Below are positions 9,606 to 18,503 of a stretch of DNA of 64,000 nucleotides, piece by piece. Source of the stretch: Oceanobacillus sp. FSL K6-2867 (GTDB lineage Bacteria; Bacillota; Bacilli; Bacillales; Amphibacillaceae); NCBI RefSeq assembly GCF_037963145.1, contig NZ_CP150144.1, positions 1,116,001 to 1,180,000 on the forward strand, in the 5' to 3' direction. Each line of letters starts with the position of its first letter. Position 1 is the first letter of the stretch. The translations under genes and the position numbers were made by a program. The notes under the pieces were generated by a model, which saw only the letters and a program-made list of their open reading frames with translations, did not search any database and had not been told where the DNA came from.

Positions 9606-9861
9606 GAATACACACCCTTTTTACATTTATCATACATTTAAGCGGCAGTTAAAAAAGCCTAGTAAAATGACACATCGAAAAAATAGGAACTTCTACTAAT
9701 AACACCATGTCCTGTGGACAACGCAGAAGCCAGCAAGCCCCGCAGTACTTAAAGCTTCGTTGCACAGGTCTGGTCACTGTCGGCGCCCGCAAAAGGACGT
9801 TGCGAACTAAGCCGCTCCCGGTCCTTTAACTCTTTTTTTAAACAAACATCTATGGAAGAAA
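9606..9861 (-). repeat. 256-bp spacer with a folded repeat-like element inside the pur operon
   Basis: No gene fits here. From about 9706 to 9829 the transcribed strand can form two hairpins: AAAGGAC with GTCCTTT (9792-9827), and CCTGTGCAACGAAG with CTTCTGCGTTGTCCACAGG (9711-9768). The segment is richer in G+C than its surroundings. It resembles mobile or structured intergenic elements seen in related Bacillaceae, but it has no second copy in this window and I cannot name its family. A run of seven Ts lies upstream near 9832-9838. Confidence 0.6.
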
Positions 9862-11214
9862 CTACTCACCCGAAATATTAATGGGATAATTGCCAGTCAT
9901 ACACGCACTGCAAATTCCTTGATGAATAGTCTTATCCCTTACAATCGCCTTTTCCATTCCTTCTACAGAAAGATATGCCAAGCTGTCTGCACCAATCATT
10001 TCACATAATGCGTCAAGCGAATAATTTGCAGCAATCAGCTCTTTTTTCGTAGACATGTCGATGCCGTAATAACAAGGATTTTCAATTGGCGGCGAGGCAA
10101 TTCGAACGTGTACCTCAACTGCTCCTGCTTCCCTTAACAGTCGAACAATTCGTTTGCACGTTGTTCCTCTTACTATTGAATCATCAATCATCACGACTTT
10201 TTTCCCTTCTACAATTCCACGAACAGGGGAGAGCTTCATCTTCACACCTTGTTCACGCAATTCCTGAGAAGGCTGAATGAATGTCCGGCCAATATAACGA
10301 TTTTTAATGATTCCCATTTCATATGGGAGACCACTCTGCTCTGCATAGCCAATAGCTGCGGATATGCTGGAATCTGGCACACCTGTTACAACGTCCGCTT
10401 CTACGGGAGATTCCTTTGCTAACTCTTTGCCCATCCTTTTTCTTGATGCATGAACATTGACATGATTTAAATCGCTATCTGGTCTTGATAAATAGACATA
10501 CTCCATCGCACATAATTTACGTTGTTCTCTCATCGCAAATCGTATTGATTTTAGTCCTTCTTTACTAATAATAATAAGCTCACCAGGAAGTACTTCACGT
10601 TCGAAAGTTGCTCCAACAAGGTCAAATGCACTTGTTTCTGAAGCAACAACATAAGACTCCCCTAACTTCCCAATTGATAATGGACGTATACCGTGCGGAT
10701 CTGTCGTGACATACATTTTGTCTTCTTTTAAAATGATGAAGGTAAAAGCCCCATTTATTTTTTGCAGTGCTTCTACAATTGCTTCTTCGGTAGTTGACTG
10801 TTCACTTCGCTTAATCAAATGTGCGAGTATTTCTGTATCTGTAGATGTTTGTAAAATACTGCCTGAATCCTCTAGCTCTCGACGAAGTGTATGTGCATTT
10901 ATAATGTTTCCACTGTGTGCAAATGCGATACTCGTTGTTTGCGAGCGAAATAATAATGGCTGTACACTATCAACCTCCGTACCTTTATCTCCCTGTGTCG
11001 AATAGCGTACATGACCAATTGCTGCATGACCTTGAAGTTCTTTAAAGTTGGCATGCTTAAACACATCGTTCACTAATCCTAAGCCTTTGTGAAGCTTTAA
11101 TGTTTCACCATCACTTACAACAATACCTGTACCTTCCTGTCCGCGGTGCTGCTGTGCGTGTAACCCGTAATATGTTAGTTCTGCTGCCTTTTCGTGACCC
11201 CAAATCCCAAACAT
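9862..11214 (-). CDS. purF: Amidophosphoribosyltransferase PurF lacking its N-terminal nucleophile
   Basis: This 450-residue protein clearly belongs to the PurF family: glutaminase-domain segments HRGQEGTGI and GHVRYST, then the phosphoribosyltransferase VVMIDDSIVRGTT (PRPP loop) and GVPDSSISAAIGYAE. However, it starts directly at MFGIWGHE. PurF enzymes are made with a short propeptide and then Cys1 (B. subtilis ends its propeptide NEEC, then GVFGIWG). Here the in-frame upstream bases still read EIKCLKEE, then TGA and Arg, then the ATG, so the Cys codon is a stop and no upstream ATG remains. The oxyanion-hole segment AHNGN is AHSGN. A good ribosome site (AGAGG, 8 bases) serves the new ATG. 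The glutaminase half should be inactive; ammonia-dependent activity is possible. Confidence 0.85.
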   Translation of the reverse strand: MFGIWGHEKAAELTYYGLHAQQHRGQEGTGIVVSDGETLKLHKGLGLVNDVFKHANFKELQGHAAIGHVRYSTQGDKGTEVDSVQPLLFRSQTTSIAFAHSGNIINAHTLRRELEDSGSILQTSTDTEILAHLIKRSEQSTTEEAIVEALQKINGAFTFIILKEDKMYVTTDPHGIRPLSIGKLGESYVVASETSAFDLVGATFEREVLPGELIIISKEGLKSIRFAMREQRKLCAMEYVYLSRPDSDLNHVNVHASRKRMGKELAKESPVEADVVTGVPDSSISAAIGYAEQSGLPYEMGIIKNRYIGRTFIQPSQELREQGVKMKLSPVRGIVEGKKVVMIDDSIVRGTTCKRIVRLLREAGAVEVHVRIASPPIENPCYYGIDMSTKKELIAANYSLDALCEMIGADSLAYLSVEGMEKAIVRDKTIHQGICSACMTGNYPINISGE

Positions 11215-11228
11215 TCGTCATTCCTCTT

Positions 11229-13451
11229 TTAAGCATTTGATTTCAATAAATTAGGAATAGCTTCTTTCCATAATTTATTGAGTTGTTCAACATTTTCATT
11301 AATAATCTGCTTACCATCTACAGTTACCGTTAATGTTTCGTCATTTGTCACAACACCAATTTGCGTTGCTTGATCAAATAACTGCTCAAATTGTGCTTTG
11401 TTTTCATTTTTTACAGTTACGATAAATCTTGATTGTGCCTCACTAAATAATGCAGTTGTAGGGTCACCTGTTAGTTCCACTTTGGCTCCTAATCCTTTTT
11501 CATTAAAAACACTTTCGGCCAGTGCAACACCAAGGCCACCTTCTGACAAATCATGTGCAGATTCAACGAGCCCTTGTCCAATTGCTTCTAACAATTGTTT
11601 TTGACGTTTTGCTTCAACCTCTAAATCGATCACTGGTGCTTTTCCAGAGTAGCTGCCTTCGAGAATATTCTGTAATTCACTGCCGCCAAATTCCGAATGC
11701 GTTTCACCGATTAAATAAATTGCATCATCAGCTTGCTGGAAGTTGTTTGCTGTAACATCTTTTGTTGTTTCTAAGAGACCTACCATCCCGATAATCGGTG
11801 TTGGCATGATTGCTTCTCCTTCTGACTGATTGTACATGGAAACATTTCCGCTAATAACAGGTGTTCCGAGTGCGAGACAAGCCTCGCTGATTCCGTCTAT
11901 GCTTTTTTCCATTTGCCAGTACACTTCCGGGTTTGTCGGATTACCATAGTTTAAGCCATCTGTTAACGCTAATGGCTTTGCACCCGAACATACGATATTT
12001 CGTGTAGCTTCAGCAACGGCTATCTTTCCTCCAACCTCCGGGTCTAAATAAATGTAACGAGAATTACAGTCGGTTGTAATCGCAATTGCTTTATCCGTTC
12101 CTTCAATCCGAACAATCGCTGCGTCACTTCCAGGTCCTGCAATGGTATTGGATTGTGCCTCTGTATCAAATTGCTTATATGCCCATTCCTTACTCGCAAT
12201 TGTAGGCTGCTGCAATAATTTTCTTAGGATTTCTTGATGATCTTCTACTGTTGGCACACTGTTTTCCATTTCTTTAGATTCTTTGAAATATGCAGGTTCT
12301 TTTGTTGGCAGGTTATAAACTGGTGCATCTTCTGTCAGCGCATCAACCGGAATCTCTGCCCATATTTGTCCATGCTGTTTAATACGAAATGTCTTTTCTT
12401 CAATAACCTCACCAATTGCTACTGCTTCCACATCATGTTTCTTAAAAATATCAAGGATTTCTTGTTCTTGTCCCTTTTTAACAACGAGTAACATTCTTTC
12501 TTGAGACTCAGACAGCATAATTTCATATGCATCCATATTGTCTTCACGCTGCGGCACAAGATCAAGGTTCATTTCGATACCTGTTCCTGCTTTACTAGCC
12601 ATTTCACTTGCAGAGGATGTTAAACCAGCAGCACCCATATCCTGAATACCAACAAGTGCCTCAGAATGAATCACTTCCAGGCAAGCAGCAATTAGTTTCT
12701 TTCCAATATGTGGATCACCAATTGCTACTGCTGATGTATTATCTTTGTCTCCTTCAACGACATCTGATGAGAATGTTGCCCCATGAATGCCGTCTCTTCC
12801 CGTTGACCCACCAGCATAAATGACAGTATTGCCAACACCAGCTGCAATACCTTTTTGCACATCGTCATGATTTACAAGACCGACAACCATTGCATTGACG
12901 AGCGGGTTCTCTTTATAGCTTGCATCAAATTGAACTTCTCCACCAACGGTTGGTACACCAATCACATTTCCGTAGCTGGCAATTCCACGGATAGCTTCTG
13001 AAAATAACCATCCTGTACGTTCTGAATTCAGGTTACCGAATCGTAATGAGTTCATTGCAGCAATTGGCTTTGCACCCATGGAAAAAACATCACGAACAAT
13101 ACCGCCTACACCTGTTGCAGAGCCTTCGAATGGTTCTACTGCTGAAGGGCTGTTATGGCTTTCAATCTTAAATACAACTGCTTGGTTATCTCCGATATCT
13201 ACAACCCCAGCACCCTCACCAGGTCCTTGCAGAACATGTTCTCCCTTTGTCGGGAATTTACGTAATAAGGCTTTGGACGATTTATAACTGCAATGCTCTG
13301 ACCACATCACCGAAAAAATACTTGTTTCTGTATAGTTTGGATAACGATCCATCTTTTCTTTAATCATTTTGTACTCTTCGTCACTTAACCCTAACTCTTC
13401 GTATAATTGCTCTGCTTCAATTTGTTCAGGTTTGATATTTTTAATGTCCAT
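11229..13451 (-). CDS. purL: FGAM synthase large subunit PurL, with an altered active-site motif
   Basis: This 740-residue protein is the small-type PurL, which works with PurS and the glutaminase PurQ to convert FGAR to FGAM (step 4). Length is normal. Recognisable segments are [15 protein letters not shown] (about 46-60), [23 protein letters not shown]-type loops, [14 protein letters not shown], and [16 protein letters not shown]. The motif ESHNHPSA, close to invariant in the family, reads ESHNSPSA here (Ser101, codon AGC). No purS or purQ lies upstream; purK is 59 bp away. The ATG at 13451 follows GGAGGGAACAAAGC. Whether the enzyme works, perhaps with free ammonia, cannot be decided from sequence. 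Confidence 0.92.
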   Translation of the reverse strand: MDIKNIKPEQIEAEQLYEELGLSDEEYKMIKEKMDRYPNYTETSIFSVMWSEHCSYKSSKALLRKFPTKGEHVLQGPGEGAGVVDIGDNQAVVFKIESHNSPSAVEPFEGSATGVGGIVRDVFSMGAKPIAAMNSLRFGNLNSERTGWLFSEAIRGIASYGNVIGVPTVGGEVQFDASYKENPLVNAMVVGLVNHDDVQKGIAAGVGNTVIYAGGSTGRDGIHGATFSSDVVEGDKDNTSAVAIGDPHIGKKLIAACLEVIHSEALVGIQDMGAAGLTSSASEMASKAGTGIEMNLDLVPQREDNMDAYEIMLSESQERMLLVVKKGQEQEILDIFKKHDVEAVAIGEVIEEKTFRIKQHGQIWAEIPVDALTEDAPVYNLPTKEPAYFKESKEMENSVPTVEDHQEILRKLLQQPTIASKEWAYKQFDTEAQSNTIAGPGSDAAIVRIEGTDKAIAITTDCNSRYIYLDPEVGGKIAVAEATRNIVCSGAKPLALTDGLNYGNPTNPEVYWQMEKSIDGISEACLALGTPVISGNVSMYNQSEGEAIMPTPIIGMVGLLETTKDVTANNFQQADDAIYLIGETHSEFGGSELQNILEGSYSGKAPVIDLEVEAKRQKQLLEAIGQGLVESAHDLSEGGLGVALAESVFNEKGLGAKVELTGDPTTALFSEAQSRFIVTVKNENKAQFEQLFDQATQIGVVTNDETLTVTVDGKQIINENVEQLNKLWKEAIPNLLKSNA

Positions 13452-13510
13452 GCTTTGTTCCCTCCGTCTATTTCATTTTCTATGGTTGTAGATTTTTTGG
13501 CTATTTTAAT

Positions 13511-14644
13511 TCATCCATTCATGAATGCGCTAAATGCTTCAATTTGCTTTTGGACAGCTTCGCTTTTTTCTGCAATAAATGTTATATGTCCCATTTTTCG
13601 TTTTTCTTTCGGCTCGGCTTTTCCATATAAATGGACAAAACCATCTTCTGCCAGTGGCAATGCCTTCAATACACCGTCCAAATTCTCACCTAAAATATTA
13701 ATCATTACTGCTTCGTTCAGCAATTCAATATCAATTAATGGAAGCCCGCAAATAGCACGAACATGCTGAGAAAATTGCGAAATATTACAAGCTTCAATCG
13801 TATAATGTCCAGAATTATGCGGTCTTGGTGCCATTTCATTTAAGAAAATACGTTCACCTTGCACAAACATTTCAATGGCAAATGTTCCAACAATGTTCAT
13901 TTGGTTGGCAAGGATTTCAGCAGCTTCATATGCTTTATCCTGAATAGCCGGACTAATAGTTGCCGGGACGGTTGTTTGATACAAAATATGATTACGATGC
14001 TCGTTCTCAGCTATTGGAAAGAAGGTTATTTTCCCTGTTTGTGACCTTGTAAAAACAACAGAAATTTCTTTATCGAACGTTATCCATTGCTCGATAATGC
14101 AATAGCCGTGTTTCTCTGCAAATTGTGCTGCTTCTTCTGTATCTTCAACTGAATTTAATTTAATTTGTCCTTTGCCGTCATAGCCGCCACGGCATGTTTT
14201 AATAACTGCTGGAAATGTACATGCATGCAATGCTTCCCTGCATTCCGCTGCATTTGTTACGATTGCGAATTCTGGAATAGGCAGCTTCATTTCCTGCATT
14301 AAGCTTTTTTCCTTTTCACGGTTTTGTGTCACTTCAAGTGCATATGCTCCTTGTGGCAGCTTGCCTTGTTTTTCAATATAGGCAGCTGCAGTCAAATCGA
14401 CATTTTCAAACTCATATGTGATCACATCACTAATTTCTGTTAATTCTTTAATTGCATTCATATCATCGTAAGCAGCAGTAATCTGAATATCAGCTACTTG
14501 AGCGGTTGGACAATCTGGTGTTGGATCGAGCACAGCAATTTTATATCCCATGTAGCGAGCTGCGATTGCCATCATCCTGCCCAGTTGTCCACCGCCGATA
14601 ATTCCAATTGTATGGGGTGGAAGTAAGCTTTTATTTTTTTGCAA
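13511..14644 (-). CDS. purK: N5-CAIR synthetase PurK
   Basis: This 377-residue ATP-grasp enzyme uses AIR, bicarbonate and ATP to make N5-carboxyaminoimidazole ribonucleotide. It has the N-terminal [38 protein letters not shown] (about 146-160) and [17 protein letters not shown] (about 268-284), all intact. It overlaps purE by 14 bp. In related species purB, purC, purS and purQ follow it; here the next gene is purL. Confidence 0.95.
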   Translation of the reverse strand: MQKNKSLLPPHTIGIIGGGQLGRMMAIAARYMGYKIAVLDPTPDCPTAQVADIQITAAYDDMNAIKELTEISDVITYEFENVDLTAAAYIEKQGKLPQGAYALEVTQNREKEKSLMQEMKLPIPEFAIVTNAAECREALHACTFPAVIKTCRGGYDGKGQIKLNSVEDTEEAAQFAEKHGYCIIEQWITFDKEISVVFTRSQTGKITFFPIAENEHRNHILYQTTVPATISPAIQDKAYEAAEILANQMNIVGTFAIEMFVQGERIFLNEMAPRPHNSGHYTIEACNISQFSQHVRAICGLPLIDIELLNEAVMINILGENLDGVLKALPLAEDGFVHLYGKAEPKEKRKMGHITFIAEKSEAVQKQIEAFSAFMNG

Positions 14645-15125
14645 GATCTTCCCTCATTTCCGAAACCTTCTTTTTCATTGTTTCACGATAATTTTCTAGA
14701 TTTTTAGCAATTTCTTCATCAAACGTGCCTATAATTTGTGCAGCGAGGATACCTGCGTTCGTTGCTCCAGCCTTGCCAATCGCAACCGTTGCTGTTGGCA
14801 CACCACCAGGCATTTGTACGATGGATAACAGAGAATCAAGTCCATTCAATGCTTTGCTTTGAACTGGTACACCAATGACTGGCAAAGTCGTTTGGGATGC
14901 AACCATTCCAGGGAGATGTGCAGCACCCCCCGCCCCTGCAATAATTGCTTTTAAGCCACGTTCACGTGCTGTTTTTGCATATGCAAACATATCATCTGGT
15001 GTACGATGCGCAGAAATAACATCCTTTTCATATGGGACATTCAGTACTTCAAGAATGTTACAAGCGTGTTCCATCGTGTCCCAATCTGAAATACTACCCA
15101 TAATTACGCCTACCTGAGCCATCAA
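14631..15125 (-). CDS. purE: N5-CAIR mutase PurE
   Basis: This 164-residue class I PurE converts N5-CAIR to CAIR. It carries [10 protein letters not shown] (about 9-18), SAHRTPDDM with the catalytic His, [12 protein letters not shown] (about 63-74) and [17 protein letters not shown]. It is the first gene of the operon, about 255 bp downstream of the riboswitch aptamer. The ATG at 15125 could equally be the next Met (MAQVGVIM). Confidence 0.96.
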   Translation of the reverse strand: MMAQVGVIMGSISDWDTMEHACNILEVLNVPYEKDVISAHRTPDDMFAYAKTARERGLKAIIAGAGGAAHLPGMVASQTTLPVIGVPVQSKALNGLDSLLSIVQMPGGVPTATVAIGKAGATNAGILAAQIIGTFDEEIAKNLENYRETMKKKVSEMREDLAKK

Positions 15126-15275
15126 ATCCCTCTTTCTATCATTAAAGTTATTTCAAACATTCAAACATTATTGAATTTAGTGTAAGAAAGTTTCCATTAG
15201 AAAATGCAGTTTATTTTGCTGCATTTCTTTGCAGATCTTAGATTAAACGCTGGTTTTCCTTACTGCCAACTAAAA

Positions 15276-15324
15276 AAGTCTATTCGTCTCCCTCAAAATG
15301 AGAGAAGATGAATAGACTTCCAAA
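15276..15324 (-). terminator. Riboswitch-controlled terminator before purE
   Basis: On the transcribed strand GTCTATTCATCTTC pairs with GGGAGACGAATAGAC (with a few mismatches) and is followed by TTTTTT. It lies between the guanine aptamer and purE, the arrangement of a transcription-terminating purine riboswitch. Confidence 0.85.
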
Positions 15325-15373
15325 CCTTCGATAAAAGTGAAAACATTTCATTGTTTTACACAATGGTTCACCT

Positions 15374-15446
15374 TCCCTCATAGTCCAGCATTTACGGTGC
15401 AGGGTAGAAACTTCTGAGCCATATTCTCAGGAAATATATGAGGAAC
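15374..15446 (-). ncRNA. Guanine-type purine riboswitch aptamer of the pur operon
   Basis: The transcribed strand shows the three-way-junction hallmarks: P1 arms CCTCATA and TATGAGG, the J1/2 segment GAATATGGC, the core AGTTTCTACC, CCGTAAATG and GGACTATGAGG. The base that sets specificity (the C in GACTAT) is that of guanine/hypoxanthine aptamers; adenine aptamers have U. Guanine binding should favour the downstream terminator and shut the operon down. Confidence 0.93.
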
Positions 15447-15466
15447 CCTATTTATTTGTCGAATTA

Positions 15467-15543
15467 AGCATAACAAAACAAATCTAAAAAATCAACTCAT
15501 TTTCGTACGATGCTTAATTAAAAGTGATTAACGTCCGGATTTT
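15467..15543 (-). promoter_or_regulatory. Promoter and PurR-like boxes of the pur operon
   Basis: A sigma-A promoter reads TTGATT (15490-15495), 17-bp spacer, TATGCT (15467-15472) on the minus strand. Upstream lie two oppositely oriented segments resembling PurBoxes (consensus AWWWCCGAACWWT): ATTTTCGTACGAT at 15499-15511 on the plus strand and AAAATCCGGACGTTAAT at 15527-15543 on the minus strand, each with a few mismatches. The spacing and position fit the B. subtilis PurR operator. The promoter call is stronger than the operator call. Confidence 0.65.
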
Positions 15544-15617
15544 ACTGGGTAAAGCTTTATTTTATATCAATAGTTATTCACGAAAGAATTGTATTTAAAT
15601 TTGGGCTCGAAAGGTAA

Positions 15618-15670
15618 TTGACAAGTAACAATGTATTAGTGTACTATTTGGATAGTACACTAATACATTG
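15618..15670 (+). promoter_or_regulatory. Promoter with a perfect 19-bp-arm palindrome (YtrA-type operator)
   Basis: TTGACA (15618-15623), an 18-bp spacer and TACTAT (15642-15647) precede the ABC/GntR operon. A perfect inverted repeat with 19-bp arms separated by TTGG fills 15629-15670 and covers the -10 box. It contains AGTGTA and TACACT half-sites like those bound by B. subtilis YtrA. The GntR-type regulator encoded in the same operon is the obvious candidate to bind it as an autorepressor. Confidence 0.85.
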
Positions 15671-15688
15671 TTATGAGGAGGATGAAAA

Positions 15689-16474
15689 ATGAATGCATGG
15701 TTGTCATTAACAAAGAAGGAATTTCAGCTTGGTCTGCCCGCTTTTCTTATTGCTTTACTTTTATATGCAGGTATTTTGAGCGGTGGGTATTTTACTGGTA
15801 ATTACGTTGGTTACACAGAAGGTTTGCTATCAGTGGCATTTGGTTTTGTTGTAACACTCCATATCTTTTTTCTGCCGTTTTATATGTACTATAGTTTAAG
15901 TGCCGAAAGAAAAAGACTTCACTTATGGCTGCACACACCAATGCCGATTGCAGGATTGCTTTCTGCAAAAATAGTTACAGGCATCATTTTTATGATAATG
16001 ACCTTTGTCATATTCTTTGTCAGCTCAACGCAATTTTTCCTTCATACATTGGATTTTTTCAATCAGGAAACAGTCTTTAATCTGGTAGGGTCCATTACTG
16101 TTTTGGTGTTTACTTTTGGACTTTTTATCGCAGCGACCTTTCTGTTTTTCTGGTCTATTTTTCTGACTTTTAGTCAGCTGATGAATGACTTTGTCAGCTT
16201 CATACTAACGTTTATTCTCTTTTTATTCCTATCTTGGATCTATGGGACTTTTATGGACCTGTCCTTTATGCAAACATTAACAGACTGGGGAAGTATTCAG
16301 GTCAATGATATTATCGTTGGATTTGAGTTTGGTTATGTTGAGAATGCATTTGAAGCACAAGCAATGAGTGAATCATCGATCTTCTATATCGGACATTTTG
16401 TTCGGGATATTGTTGTAGCAGTCATTATGTTTATTGCTGCTTGCTGGATTATCGAGAAAAAAGTTGAGGTGTAA
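15689..16474 (+). CDS. ABC transporter membrane protein
   Basis: This 261-residue very hydrophobic protein has about six predicted membrane segments and no soluble domain, typical of ABC-2 type permeases. Its short Arg/Lys-rich loop SAERKRLHLWLHTPMP is of the kind seen in this class. It is the first gene of a three-gene operon with a GntR-type regulator (3 bp downstream) and an ABC ATPase. Such YtrA-linked exporters in B. subtilis are induced by cell-wall antibiotics; the substrate here is unknown. The ATG at 15689 follows GAGGAGGATGAAAA. Confidence 0.75.
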   Translation: MNAWLSLTKKEFQLGLPAFLIALLLYAGILSGGYFTGNYVGYTEGLLSVAFGFVVTLHIFFLPFYMYYSLSAERKRLHLWLHTPMPIAGLLSAKIVTGIIFMIMTFVIFFVSSTQFFLHTLDFFNQETVFNLVGSITVLVFTFGLFIAATFLFFWSIFLTFSQLMNDFVSFILTFILFLFLSWIYGTFMDLSFMQTLTDWGSIQVNDIIVGFEFGYVENAFEAQAMSESSIFYIGHFVRDIVVAVIMFIAACWIIEKKVEV

Positions 16475-16477
16475 GGT

Positions 16478-16858
16478 ATGGCAGACATATTCCATTCATC
16501 CCAGCCAATTTACCAGCAGCTTGCGGAACGAATGAAAAAACAAATTATAAGGGGGGAACTGGCCCCGGGTGATAAGCTTCCATCTGTCAGGGAAACAGGA
16601 ATTAAAGTGAATGTTAATCCCAATACTGTACAGCGCACTTACCGGGAGCTGGAATCGATGCATATCGTAGAATCCAGGCGCGGCCAGGGAACCTTTGTTA
16701 CAGAGGATAATAAGGTGCTTGAAACCATCCGTGAAGAAATGAAAACAGAATTGATGTCGAGCTTTTTTAAAGGAATGCATGAAATGGGTTATACAAACGA
16801 GGAAATCAAGCATGGGCTAATCGATTTTTTAAATGAGAAGGGAGAGCAAGATGCATGA
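16478..16858 (+). CDS. GntR-family regulator, YtrA subfamily
   Basis: This 126-residue protein has an N-terminal winged helix-turn-helix: PIYQQLAERMKKQIIRGEL, then PGDKLPSVRETGIKVNVNPN with the recognition helix TVQRTYRELE, and the wing GQGTFV at about residue 75. Only a short C-terminal tail follows, as in the YtrA subfamily, which lacks a large effector domain. It lies 3 bp after the permease and overlaps the ATPase start by 4 bp. It probably represses its own operon through the palindrome at 15629-15670. Confidence 0.9.
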   Translation: MADIFHSSQPIYQQLAERMKKQIIRGELAPGDKLPSVRETGIKVNVNPNTVQRTYRELESMHIVESRRGQGTFVTEDNKVLETIREEMKTELMSSFFKGMHEMGYTNEEIKHGLIDFLNEKGEQDA

Positions 16859-17544
16859 TTACATTATCAAATGTCTCGAAAAGATACGGCACTAAAAAAG
16901 CATTAGATCATGTTAATTTAGAGCTGACACCAGGAAAATTAATTGGTTTAGTCGGTGAAAACGGCAGCGGGAAATCAACAACACTGAAACTGATTGCTGG
17001 ACTCAACTACCCGACAAATGGAGAAGTTCAGGTTAATGGCGAAAAAGTTACCCGCAGAATTGCAAATTCCGTATCCTATTTATCGGAGCTTGATGAGTAT
17101 TATCGTTTTTTCACGGTAAAAAAAGCAATTGAATTCCAAGCGAGTCAGTTTAAGGATTTCGATAAGGAAAAGGCTTATGAAATTTTGAAATTTATGAAGC
17201 TGGATCCAAATGATAAATTAAAACATTTATCCAAGGGAAACAGAGGTCGGCTGAAAATCGTACTATCCCTAGCGCGGAATGTACCAGTCATCTTAATGGA
17301 TGAACCATTTTCCGGACTAGACCCGATGGTTCGCAACTCTATTGTGAAGGGGCTTATTTCCTTCATTGATCTTGAAAAGCAGCTTGTTCTTATTACGACG
17401 CATGAAATTAGAGAAGTAGAAAATATTCTCGATGAAGTAGTGGCGATTAAAGCAGGTTCCATTATTGGTCACCATAATGTGGAAGAACTGCGTGAACAAA
17501 AGCAAATGGGTATTGTTGATTGGATGACAGAGGTTTATGAATAA
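16855..17544 (+). CDS. ABC transporter ATP-binding protein
   Basis: This 229-residue ATPase has Walker A GENGSGKST (about 34-42), a signature-like LSKGNRGRLKIVLSLA (the usual LSGGQ is replaced by LSKGN, as in many drug or antibiotic-type exporters), Walker B VILMDEPFSGLD (about 145-156) and the switch His in TTHE. It pairs with the membrane protein at 15689 to form an exporter of unknown substrate. Its start codon overlaps the regulator stop. Confidence 0.9.
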   Translation: MITLSNVSKRYGTKKALDHVNLELTPGKLIGLVGENGSGKSTTLKLIAGLNYPTNGEVQVNGEKVTRRIANSVSYLSELDEYYRFFTVKKAIEFQASQFKDFDKEKAYEILKFMKLDPNDKLKHLSKGNRGRLKIVLSLARNVPVILMDEPFSGLDPMVRNSIVKGLISFIDLEKQLVLITTHEIREVENILDEVVAIKAGSIIGHHNVEELREQKQMGIVDWMTEVYE

Positions 17545-17564
17545 GCAGCATATTTGTTTCATTC

Positions 17565-17601
17565 ATCCCCGTAAATCTGCTTTTATTTACGGGGATTTTT
17601 T
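17565..17601 (+). terminator. Terminator of the ABC/GntR operon
   Basis: ATCCCCGTAAAT pairs perfectly with ATTTACGGGGAT and is followed by TTTTT. Confidence 0.9.
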
Positions 17602-17659
17602 ATATGGTTATCGCATCATCCTTCCCCCTTATCAAGCTATTTCTTGTAGTCATTCCTAT

Positions 17660-17697
17660 AAAAAATGAATAGACTTATAAATGTCTACTCATTTTTC
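17660..17697 (-). terminator. Terminator downstream of the yebE-like gene
   Basis: AAAAATGA-TAGAC pairs with GTCTA-TCATTTTT, with one mismatch and T tracts at both ends, just beyond the stop codon at 17707. Confidence 0.75.
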
Positions 17698-17706
17698 TTG
17701 ATATAT

Positions 17707-18315
17707 TTAATTGGAATCATCTTTTATCAGCGTTTCTTGCTTTTTTGCCGCTTCAGCAGCAGCCTTTTTCTTCGGGGTCATTAACTTTCCTCTTCGAACT
17801 TGCTTAACCCAAAATCCACCGTGAATCCGTTTTGGTTCATAGGATATGATAAATGCTTTTGGATCTATTTCCTGGATCAGTTCATATAGCCTTAACTCAT
17901 ATTTTCTCGGAGTGAGAATTGATATCGATAACCGATCTCCGTCCATCCCGTACGATGACCAGCTTGTGACCCCATATCCTTTTTCTCTGATTCGCCTTGT
18001 AAACTCCAGATCTGGATTGGTAGAAACAACATTGACCGTTATGTAACCGAGTGCCAGCTTCTCTTCAATAATGGAACCAATAATTAATCCCGTACCAAAC
18101 CCAAGTGCATAAGCAAGCAAGTTTTGTATTTCATTTAAATTATCCAGTACAAGTCCCAAACCAACAATATATACGGTTATCTCAAACACACTGACAAAAG
18201 CAGCAATATATTTGCGCCCCTTAAGTGTCAAAATCATTCGGATAGTCATTAATGATACATAGACAACATTAACAGCAAAAATAATTGCAAGCATAATTAA
18301 TGCGTTACTTAGCAA
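17707..18315 (-). CDS. UPF0316 (DUF2179) membrane protein, YebE-like
   Basis: This protein of about 202 residues has three N-terminal membrane segments ([20 protein letters not shown] between the first two) and a C-terminal cytosolic DUF2179 domain with [33 protein letters not shown], and [17 protein letters not shown]. It matches B. subtilis YebE, whose gene also lies near purE. The start is taken as the TTG at 18315 because AAAGGGGGA lies 6 bases upstream; an ATG 14 codons earlier has no ribosome site. Its function is unknown; DUF2179 domains are often thought to bind nucleotides or other small ligands. Confidence 0.85.
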   Translation of the reverse strand: MLSNALIMLAIIFAVNVVYVSLMTIRMILTLKGRKYIAAFVSVFEITVYIVGLGLVLDNLNEIQNLLAYALGFGTGLIIGSIIEEKLALGYITVNVVSTNPDLEFTRRIREKGYGVTSWSSYGMDGDRLSISILTPRKYELRLYELIQEIDPKAFIISYEPKRIHGGFWVKQVRRGKLMTPKKKAAAEAAKKQETLIKDDSN

Positions 18316-18503
18316 TGGGATTCCCCCTTTGACATCTTTATTATAAAGGTTATTCAAAAATTAAACATGCACTTTTAGAATACCTCAAATTAAACTTAAT
18401 TTGTACATTTGCATGAAAAAATTTTTTATGGTTCACTCTGAGCAAAAGACAAATCAAATTGGTGTCCTGCACAAATAAAGCGCAGAGACACCGTTCATGA
18501 AAG

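Noticed and set aside
12234..12491. Long frames antisense to purL, purF, purH and other genes
   Set aside because: They are shadows of strongly supported genes with conserved motifs on the other strand.
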